Positions 1 through 5,238 of a stretch of 8,672 nucleotides of DNA are shown here, in pieces. The DNA comes from JBOFCS01 sp051646185 (GTDB taxonomy: Bacteria > Actinomycetota > Actinomycetes > Mycobacteriales > Mycobacteriaceae). Location of the stretch: the NCBI GenBank assembly GCA_051646185.1, contig JBOFCS010000028.1:1-8672 (forward strand), given 5' to 3'. Numbering within the stretch: position 1 is the first letter of the stretch; every line of letters starts with the position of its first letter. The position numbers and the translations under genes are program-made. The notes under the pieces are model-generated. The model was not told the origin of the DNA. It saw only the letters and a program-made list of their open reading frames with translations, and ran no database searches.

Positions 1-188
1 TAGCTCCCCTCGATATGTTGAGGACTGCCCCCGCTGGGCCTTAGGTAACGCTGCTGCTGGGCCTGACAACCACGATCCAGTAATTCGACTCATCACTCAA
101 GTTTAGGCTCAGCACCTCGTAATTTCGCAACGCAGCATAGTTTTAACTACCCAAGTTCGCCGGGTGTCTAATACGAAATATGCTACGT
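1..188. other. Non-coding stretch upstream of the glnA operator
   Basis: I find no convincing gene here. Short open frames on either strand that enter this part are continuations of shadows of glnA and resemble no family I know. A small imperfect hairpin can be drawn at 8-23 (CCTCGA / TTGAGG with one G·T pair), but no T-run follows it, so I do not call it a terminator for an upstream gene. The stretch probably carries distal promoter sequence for glnA and the end of the spacer from the preceding gene outside the window. Confidence 0.5.
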
Positions 189-226
189 GTAACACATGTG
201 CAACATACAATTGACGAGCTGGCAAC
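189..226 (+). promoter_or_regulatory. Four tandem 11-bp half-sites, GlnR-like operator of glnA
   Basis: Four pentamers sit at exactly 11-bp steps: GTAAC (189-193), GCAAC (200-204), TTGAC (211-215) and GCAAC (222-226), each separated by six bases. This gives AC-n9-AC-n9-AC-n9-AC. The GlnR box described for Streptomyces and Mycobacterium has the form GTNAC-n6-GAAAC-n6-GTNAC-n6-GAAAC, and it controls glnA in those genera, so spacing and gene context both fit. One-turn-per-half-site direct repeats are also typical of other OmpR-family response regulators such as MtrA, which is an alternative binder. The best-known corynebacterial nitrogen regulator, AmtR, uses a different CTAT/ATAG-type palindrome that I do not see here. 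The pattern is directly visible; the binder is inferred. Confidence 0.5.
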
Positions 227-240
227 ACCAGCTCCATAAC
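211..240 (+). promoter_or_regulatory. Candidate glnA promoter
   Basis: TTGACG at 211-216 would serve as a -35 element, with CATAAC at 235-240 as the -10 at 18-bp spacing. The start site would lie near 247 and leave a leader of about 55 bases before the GTG of glnA. The -35 coincides with the third half-site of the tandem operator, so a bound regulator would touch RNA polymerase directly. An alternative -10 is TACAAT at 206-211, but it has no good -35 partner. Assigned by eye; there may be more than one start site. Confidence 0.35.
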
Positions 241-289
241 GTCGCACTAGAAGAACCCCGCCACGAACGATGCTGCGCGGGACAAAATG

Positions 290-295
290 AAGGAG
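290..295 (+). promoter_or_regulatory. Ribosome binding site that fixes the glnA GTG start
   Basis: AAGGAG lies seven bases before GTG at 303. No ATG in the glnA frame lies near it, so this Shine-Dalgarno sequence decides the non-ATG start. Confidence 0.8.
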
Positions 296-302
296 AAAAA
301 GA

Positions 303-1739
303 GTGGGCTTTACCACTGCCGAAGAGGTCTTCAAGTTCATTGCGGACGAGAATGTCGAATATGTCGACATCAGGTTCTCAGACCTACCTGGCATCACCCA
401 GCACTTCTCAATCCCAGCTAAAGCATTCAACCAGGATGTTTTTGATGACGGTCTAGCTTTTGACGGATCTTCCGTGCGCGGCTTCCAGTCGATCCATGAA
501 TCCGACATGATGCTTCTGCCTGATATCGCTACGGCGCAGATTGATCCTTTCCGAGCCGCAAAAACCCTGAACGTTAACTTCTTTGTGCACGACCCTTTTA
601 CTCGCGAATCTTACAGCCGTGATCCACGTAACGTGGCCCGCAAAGCTGAAGAGTACTTAGCATCCACTGGCATTGCCGACACCGCCTACTTTGGCGCTGA
701 AGCTGAGTTTTACGTCTTCGATTCGGTGCAGTTTGATTCTGGCCCCAATGGTGCTTTCTACAAATTAGATTCCGAGTCAGGCTGGTGGAATACTGGAAAT
801 GCCACCGAATTTGATGGCAGCCCTAACCTCGGGTACAAGGTACGCATGAAGGGTGGATACTTCCCCGTCGCCCCTTATGACCACTATGTAGATCTTCGTG
901 ATCAGATTTCCACAAATCTGCAAAACGCCGGTTTTGAGCTTGAGCGCGGACACCATGAGGTCGGTACTGGTGGTCAGCAAGAGATCAACTACAAGTTCAA
1001 CACTCTGCTTGCTGCAGCTGACGATCTTCAGCTCTTCAAGTACATCGTTAAAAATACTGCCTGGCAGAATGGTAAGTCAGTTACCTTCATGCCTAAGCCG
1101 CTTTTTGGAGATAACGGCTCTGGTATGCACGTGCACCAATCATTATGGAAAGACGGGAAACCGTTGTTCCATGATGAGGCTGGATATGCTGGATTGTCCG
1201 ATACTGCTAGGCACTACATCGGTGGCATCCTGCACCACGCGCCATCGCTACTTGCCTTCACAAACCCAACGGTGAACTCTTACCACCGATTAGTTCCAGG
1301 CTATGAAGCTCCGATCAACTTGGTGTACTCGCAGCGGAACCGTTCAGCCGCGGTACGTATTCCGATTACCGGAAATAACCCTAAGGCGAAGCGTCTAGAA
1401 TTCCGGGCTCCAGATTCCTCCGGTAACCCTTATCTCTGCTTCGCTGCTCAGATGATGGCCGGACTTGACGGCATTAAGAACAAAATTGAGCCGATGGCTC
1501 CGGTGGATAAGGATCTCTACGAACTTCCACCTGAGGAGGCAAAGAATATCCCTCAGGCACCAACCTCTTTGGAAGCGGTTATCAACCGGCTTGAGGAAGA
1601 TCATGACTACCTCACCGAGGGTGGGGTATTTACCACTGATCTGATTGAAACATGGATCTCGTTGAAGCGCGAGCAGGAGATTGCTCCGATCAACTTGCGT
1701 CCACATCCCCATGAGTTTGCGTTGTATTACGACGTATAA
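303..1739 (+). CDS. glnA: Glutamine synthetase type I (GlnA)
   Basis: ATP-dependent synthesis of glutamine from glutamate and ammonium in the cytoplasm, the central step of ammonium assimilation. The 478-residue product has the usual length of the bacterial dodecameric GSI enzyme. Recognisable segments in order are the DGSS region (residues 54-57), GAEAEFYVFD (131-140, metal-binding glutamates), the ATP-site region KPLFGDNGSGMHVHQS (265-280), NPTVNSYHRLVPGYEAP (321-337), RNRSAAVRIP (345-354) and EFRAPDSSGNPY (366-377). The segment DLYELPPEE places Tyr406 where the adenylylated tyrosine of I-beta enzymes sits, so control by a GlnE-type adenylyltransferase is expected. Start is GTG with a strong Shine-Dalgarno. 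The gene stands alone, with an operator-like repeat upstream and a hairpin downstream. Identification is firm; control by GlnR or GlnE is inference. Confidence 0.98.
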   Translation: MGFTTAEEVFKFIADENVEYVDIRFSDLPGITQHFSIPAKAFNQDVFDDGLAFDGSSVRGFQSIHESDMMLLPDIATAQIDPFRAAKTLNVNFFVHDPFTRESYSRDPRNVARKAEEYLASTGIADTAYFGAEAEFYVFDSVQFDSGPNGAFYKLDSESGWWNTGNATEFDGSPNLGYKVRMKGGYFPVAPYDHYVDLRDQISTNLQNAGFELERGHHEVGTGGQQEINYKFNTLLAAADDLQLFKYIVKNTAWQNGKSVTFMPKPLFGDNGSGMHVHQSLWKDGKPLFHDEAGYAGLSDTARHYIGGILHHAPSLLAFTNPTVNSYHRLVPGYEAPINLVYSQRNRSAAVRIPITGNNPKAKRLEFRAPDSSGNPYLCFAAQMMAGLDGIKNKIEPMAPVDKDLYELPPEEAKNIPQAPTSLEAVINRLEEDHDYLTEGGVFTTDLIETWISLKREQEIAPINLRPHPHEFALYYDV

Positions 1740-1752
1740 ACCGGGATAAGCA

Positions 1753-1793
1753 TTGCGGGCTCTAGCGACCGATCAAGTCACTAGAGCCCGCAA
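1753..1793. terminator. Bidirectional hairpin between convergent glnA and the FadR-like gene
   Basis: A perfect 13-bp stem pairs TTGCGGGCTCTAG (1753-1765) with CTAGAGCCCGCAA (1781-1793). After one mismatch, GAC (1767-1769) can pair with GTC (1777-1779), which shortens the loop to seven bases. The stem is GC-rich and lies 13 bases after the glnA stop and 16 bases beyond the stop of the convergent gene, so it can serve both transcripts. Neither side has a clear U-run, a form often proposed for actinobacterial terminators. Stem is seen; termination is inferred. Confidence 0.75.
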
Positions 1794-1809
1794 GCTAACT
1801 AATAGATAC

Positions 1810-2514
1810 TTACAAAAGCGCGGCCAACAGCTTCACCACTCGACCAAGCAACTCTTGGACTGCTAACCGCGCACCTTCCCCATCTCCCTCGCCAATGAGC
1901 CGTGCTAATGCAATATGGGCATCACGGTCTGTCAGTTCACCAATTTGCTCCAGTGAAGCTAGTGGATCAACTTTGTCAAACCCTTTTACTAGGGTGTTCA
2001 GCGCCAAACGGTAGGCAATATTTCCTGATCCAAGAATGACAGCATTCCAAAAAACTACATCAGCTTGAATAAGCGTTGAGTCATCAACTTTTCCTTCTGG
2101 AAAGCTTTGCGCCGCCTGCAAGACCATAGCTTTTTGCTCAGGAGTTGCGCGTTCCGCGCATAAACGTGCGGCATCTGCCCCAATAGATTGCCGCATAACA
2201 CAAATATCGTGCATCATGCGCACCTTTGAAGGGCCACCAGCCTCGCCGAGAGCAATCAGCACATCCAGACCAGCATGCACTCGCCAATCCAAAACCCGAG
2301 TGCGTCCCCCATGCACAATCTTGACCAGCCCAGTTTGCTGAAGCAATTTTAAAGCTTCTCTGATGGCATGCCGATTAACCCCAAAGGATTCAGCGAGCTC
2401 ACGTTCGCTAGGTAAAGGCTCCCCCACCTTCAGTTTTCCTGACAGTATCTCATTCGCTAGTTGTCCAACGACAGCCTGAGAGACCGAGGTACGAACGATC
2501 GATGCAACCTCCAT
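1810..2514 (-). CDS. GntR-family, FadR/FCD-type transcriptional regulator
   Basis: DNA-binding regulator, 234 residues, typical size for the FadR subfamily. Residues 12-74 form the winged helix-turn-helix: GEPLPSERELAESFGVNRHA (31-50) is the GntR signature and HGGRTRV (68-74) matches the wing of E. coli FadR (HGKPTKV). The C-terminal helical ligand domain spans about 80-234. In metal-binding FCD proteins the pocket is an Asp plus three His. Here Asp152 and His200 remain, but the D+4 His is Trp156 and the last His position appears to be Leu222. SGNIAYRLALNTL (163-175) also resembles FadR's SGNPIYGLILNGM, so a fatty-acyl type ligand is possible. ATG at 2514 has no Shine-Dalgarno, and a TAGCCT box six bases before it suggests a leaderless message. 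A FadR-type palindrome upstream suggests autoregulation. Family is firm; ligand is inference. Confidence 0.9.
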   Translation of the reverse strand: MEVASIVRTSVSQAVVGQLANEILSGKLKVGEPLPSERELAESFGVNRHAIREALKLLQQTGLVKIVHGGRTRVLDWRVHAGLDVLIALGEAGGPSKVRMMHDICVMRQSIGADAARLCAERATPEQKAMVLQAAQSFPEGKVDDSTLIQADVVFWNAVILGSGNIAYRLALNTLVKGFDKVDPLASLEQIGELTDRDAHIALARLIGEGDGEGARLAVQELLGRVVKLLAALL

Positions 2515-2520
2515 GAGATA

Positions 2521-2547
2521 AGGCTACAACAAAGCCAAACCCTTCAA
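2521..2547 (-). promoter_or_regulatory. Candidate leaderless promoter of the FadR-like gene
   Basis: On the minus strand TAGCCT (2526-2521) fits the corynebacterial TANNNT -10 pattern and is followed by six bases and then the ATG, so transcription would begin at or next to the start codon. A weak -35, TTGAAG (2547-2542), lies 15 bp upstream and is partly covered by the operator dyad. The lack of any Shine-Dalgarno before this ATG fits a leaderless transcript. Confidence 0.4.
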
Positions 2548-2564
2548 CTGGTGACACCAGTTGA
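2544..2564. promoter_or_regulatory. Perfect 21-bp dyad, FadR-class operator
   Basis: The arms TCAACTGGTG (2544-2553) and CACCAGTTGA (2555-2564) are exact reverse complements around a single central A at 2554. The core at 2549-2559 is TGGT-GAC-ACCA. This equals the TGGT-N3-ACCA pattern of E. coli FadR sites and fits the TNGT-N3-ACNA pattern known for corynebacterial LldR, also a FadR-subfamily protein. It lies about 30 bp upstream of the regulator's start and overlaps its putative -35, the place expected for an autorepressor. It could also act on the divergent gene at 2753, about 190 bp away. The palindrome is certain; the binder is inferred from context. Confidence 0.75.
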
Positions 2565-2648
2565 CAACTAAGCCTGGAGGATATTTAATCACCAAAGCGA
2601 TATGTTAGGAATCACTTTTGAGTTATTAGAGTTATCAAGATCATTCGA

Positions 2649-2677
2649 TTCCCAACGTATGCCCAAAATTTCATAAT
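2649..2677 (+). promoter_or_regulatory. Candidate promoter for the DUF2834-hydroxylase genes
   Basis: CATAAT at 2672-2677 is one base off the TATAAT consensus and has TTCCCA (2649-2654) 17 bp upstream as a moderate -35. A start near 2684 would give a leader of about 70 bases. A weaker alternative is TTGCCC (2697-2702) with TAATAA (2720-2725). I see nothing else of note between the operator at 2564 and the gene at 2753. Confidence 0.3.
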
Positions 2678-2752
2678 CGCCAGCCACTTTTACGCCTTGC
2701 CCACCGCTTCAGCTTTACCTAATAAAGCCTGACTAAGAAGAACGGAAATTCT

Positions 2753-3127
2753 GTGAAACCCCCTCTAGGAAGCCTCGCCCCGTGGGCCCGCGCCAGAGTA
2801 CTGCTCTACTCAGTGATCGCTGTTCTTTCTTTATGGCTCACCGTAAGCAGCACCTGGGGTGCTTACAGTGGTGATAATTTTTTTGATACAAGTATTCTTT
2901 TTTGGAAAGCCGCTTTTTCCTTACCCGCATCAAAATCAATTTCTTTTGATATCATTTTTACCAGTATTTCAATCATGATCTGGATGTTTATTGAATCGCG
3001 CATATTAAAAATCAGGGGCCTCGCTATATATTTTCTCTCCTTAGCAGTAATCGCAATGGCAGTTGTCCTGCCGGCATTTCTTATTCATCGAGAATTTTCC
3101 CTATCAAAAACAAATACTGACACCTAA
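2753..3127 (+). CDS. Small DUF2834-like integral membrane protein
   Basis: A 124-residue protein with three predicted membrane helices, near 16-36, 64-82 and 89-110, and a short hydrophilic tail. The layout resembles DUF2834: an FW pair after the first loop (50-51), FD at 65-66 before helix two, IWMFIESR (76-83) with an acidic residue closing that helix, and the ending PAFLIHRE (107-114), close to the family's P-x-FL-x-x-RE. The family has no established function that I know of. Start is GTG at 2753; the upstream AAGAAG/ACGGAAA stretch is only a weak ribosome site. The hydroxylase-like gene follows after 29 bases on the same strand, so the two are probably cotranscribed. The DUF2834 assignment is from motif memory and is moderately sure; the membrane topology is clear. 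Confidence 0.75.
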   Translation: MKPPLGSLAPWARARVLLYSVIAVLSLWLTVSSTWGAYSGDNFFDTSILFWKAAFSLPASKSISFDIIFTSISIMIWMFIESRILKIRGLAIYFLSLAVIAMAVVLPAFLIHREFSLSKTNTDT

Positions 3128-3156
3128 ACTGCCGAGCAACCGACCTAGGACTCAAC

Positions 3157-4035
3157 ATGGTTAATATAATTTTGTATGCAATACCTTTTTTCGCACTGTC
3201 AATAATTCTTGAGCAAATTCTAGTAAAGTTCGCCCCGGACGAAGCTCAAGCTGGATACGAACCAAAAGACACTCTCACGAGTCTTTCCATGGCTTCCATC
3301 AGCGTACTCACCAGCGCGGCTTGGAAAATCCCGGCAGTCATCGTTTTTTCAGCAGTTTTTTATCTAACACCGTTCCGCATCCCAACGGATAATCCTATTT
3401 CTTGGATTGCATTATTTTTTCTAGAAGATCTCTGCTACTACTGCTACCACCGCGCACATCATCGTGTGCGGCTTCTCTGGGCCGATCATGTGGTGCACCA
3501 TTCCAGCCAGCTCTACAATTTGACTACCGCATTGCGTAGATCCTGGACTGGCAGTACAGCATTGCCTGGGGCTATGTTTTGGCTTCCTTTGACTTTCCTC
3601 GGCTTTTCCCCGTGGATGATATTCCTGCAGCAATCCATAAGCCTGCTCTACCAATTCTTCTTGCATACTGAACGAATCGGCAAACTACCCCGACCCATTG
3701 AATTCTTCTTCAATACACCTTCCCATCACCGCGTCCACCATGGTTCCAACCCTCAATATATTGATACCAATTACGGTGGGGTTCTTATCATCTGGGATAG
3801 ACTTTTCGGCACGTTTGTTCCTGAAAAAGAGAAAGTCGTTTACGGGCTAACCAAAAACGTCAATAGCTATAACATCATTAAAGTTGAGTTCCATATATTT
3901 GTTGATATTTGGAATGATGTAAAGAATGCAAGAAATTGGAAGGACCGTCTTGGGTACATATTCAAAGGCCCAGGCTGGGAACCAAAAATTTCCACAAGCT
4001 TCAACCCCAGTAAAGAGACTGTAAAAATCAATTGA
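3157..4035 (+). CDS. Sterol desaturase / fatty acid hydroxylase family membrane protein
   Basis: Predicted membrane-bound di-iron oxygenase of the fatty acid hydroxylase superfamily (PF04116), 292 residues. The histidine clusters that bind the irons are intact: H98, H101, H102 (HRAHH); H111, H114, H115 (HVVHH); H170; and H190, H191, H194, H195 (HHRVHH). Flanking signatures are also typical: RLLWADHVVHHSSQLYNLTT (105-124) and YGGVLIIWDRLFGTF (206-220). Hydrophobic stretches lie at about 3-22, 50-70, 82-92 and 136-168. The family acts on lipids such as sterols, fatty acids and alkylglycerols using O2 and an electron donor; the substrate here cannot be read from sequence. ATG at 3157 has AGGA six bases upstream. 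The last third is visibly AT-richer than neighbouring genes. It probably shares a transcript with the DUF2834 gene. Family is firm, substrate unknown. Confidence 0.93.
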   Translation: MVNIILYAIPFFALSIILEQILVKFAPDEAQAGYEPKDTLTSLSMASISVLTSAAWKIPAVIVFSAVFYLTPFRIPTDNPISWIALFFLEDLCYYCYHRAHHRVRLLWADHVVHHSSQLYNLTTALRRSWTGSTALPGAMFWLPLTFLGFSPWMIFLQQSISLLYQFFLHTERIGKLPRPIEFFFNTPSHHRVHHGSNPQYIDTNYGGVLIIWDRLFGTFVPEKEKVVYGLTKNVNSYNIIKVEFHIFVDIWNDVKNARNWKDRLGYIFKGPGWEPKISTSFNPSKETVKIN

Positions 4036-4140
4036 TTTAGCTGATTTATTCATAATCTCACAGTTACGCTTTAATCGAATCCTAATTCGGGATCCGGGCA
4101 AAGAGTTAATGCTTTCATGCCACATTAAGGAGCCTATAAA

Positions 4141-5184
4141 ATGGTTATTTCTGCAAAAAAGAAAAATGTATCTTATTTACTTCTTGGGGTATGCGGATTT
4201 AGCGTAGTATCATCCATCCTGACATCAAATTTTCTTGCTCCTAGCCTCAAAAAGTTCCCAATCGAAAGCTTTCACGTGGAGTACGAATCGGTAGGCTCAG
4301 TGATGAACGCCAGCTCCGTTTTTCAAGGCCGAGTCACGGTAGATGAAAATGTTCCTTTCATTACTCACCGAAATGTCATCCCTATTGACCCGTCGAACAA
4401 AGATATCGTCACACTGCAGGTGGCCCAGGCATTATTCCGGGTTGATATGCCAGAAAAGGATGGACTACTATCAGCCAGTATTGATCGTGTTTCGCTCGAC
4501 AGATCTAGTGCTGCGCCAATACAATCCCCTGATGATACCGTACAAACAACTCAAGCAGGACCACCAAAGCCTGTAGTACACGATGGGTTTCAGTATAAGT
4601 TGCCTTTCGACGCACAAAAATCTGAATATCCTTATTTTGACGGGGTTTTGCAACAGTCACGACCCATCAAGTACATCGGTACTGAAAATATCCAAGGGGT
4701 AGAGACCTACCATTACTCACAGCGCGTTGGTTTTGATGAGACCGGAAAAATAGTAAACCCAGCCAACTTAGCCGAGCGATTCCCGGATGCAACAACTAAC
4801 AGCTTAACTTTGACAGCTTCGGTCTGGGGAGTTGATCAAAAGGACGCTACTCCTGTCACAATGAATCTCTACTATGCCAATATTCGCGACCTCTATATTG
4901 AGCCAAGAACCGGTATGGTCATCAATGCTTCTGAACGAGTATTCCAGTATTACGCCAGAGACCCACTCAAGCCTGAACTAACGGTTATTGACTACACCCC
5001 TACCCAAACACAGAAATCTGTGGACGAAGCAGTCAGTTTTGCAAAATCATCTTTACGCCTGATGGACTTTGGTGATTATGTCGTTATTATTCTATTGATT
5101 TTAGGTGGCCTTTGTGGGTTAAGCGCCATTATTATTCTTGTGCGCAGCAACGGTTCACCGATACCCTCCAATAATCGCTACTGA
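4141..5184 (+). CDS. DUF3068 (PorA-family) envelope protein
   Basis: A 347-residue protein with a hydrophobic N-terminal segment (11-29, after lysines 6-8), a long extracytoplasmic domain (about 35-310) and a second membrane helix (313-334) with a short tail. The segment HDGFQYKLPFDAQKSEYPYF (147-166) followed by IQGVETYHYSQ (184-194) is characteristic of DUF3068, a family of mycolate actinobacteria annotated as PorA family, related in fold plan to the CD36-like envelope proteins. The molecular role is not established. A strong ribosome site, AAGGAG at 4127-4132, lies eight bases before the ATG. The 105-base gap from the hydroxylase gene contains no clear terminator or promoter, so it may be the last gene of the same unit or transcribed separately. 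It ends 26 bases from convergent proS. The family call is good; the name porin should not be taken literally. Confidence 0.88.
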   Translation: MVISAKKKNVSYLLLGVCGFSVVSSILTSNFLAPSLKKFPIESFHVEYESVGSVMNASSVFQGRVTVDENVPFITHRNVIPIDPSNKDIVTLQVAQALFRVDMPEKDGLLSASIDRVSLDRSSAAPIQSPDDTVQTTQAGPPKPVVHDGFQYKLPFDAQKSEYPYFDGVLQQSRPIKYIGTENIQGVETYHYSQRVGFDETGKIVNPANLAERFPDATTNSLTLTASVWGVDQKDATPVTMNLYYANIRDLYIEPRTGMVINASERVFQYYARDPLKPELTVIDYTPTQTQKSVDEAVSFAKSSLRLMDFGDYVVIILLILGGLCGLSAIIILVRSNGSPIPSNNRY

Positions 5185-5194
5185 GAGCCAAAGT

Positions 5195-5238
5195 CGAAAT
5201 GGTAGCAGCGTTATGGGTTAATCGCCGCTACTATTTCG
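5195..5238. terminator. Hairpin shared by the convergent DUF3068 gene and proS
   Basis: Bases 5195-5210 pair with 5223-5238 over sixteen positions with one A/C mismatch and one G·T pair. The core is GTAGCAGCG (5202-5210) against CGCCGCTAC (5223-5231), with flanking AAAT and ATTT arms. The 12-base loop contains the proS stop codon, so one arm lies inside proS. The ATTT at the end of each 3' arm gives a short U-run in both directions. It fits a bidirectional terminator, though the stem is imperfect. Confidence 0.5.

Noticed and set aside
8..23. Small hairpin as terminator of an upstream gene
   Set aside because: Only six pairs including one G·T, with no following T-run and no visible upstream gene end.
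136..151. ATAG/CTAC pair upstream of glnA as an AmtR box
   Set aside because: The order is reversed relative to the CTAT...ATAG arrangement and the match is incomplete.
143..508. Open frame on the minus strand across the glnA leader and 5' end
   Set aside because: It is mostly antisense to glnA, lacks a ribosome site and matches no family I recognise; explained as a shadow.
4076..4089. CGAAT/ATTCG hairpin between the hydroxylase and DUF3068 genes as a terminator
   Set aside because: Only five pairs with AT-rich ends and no T-run; too weak to call.
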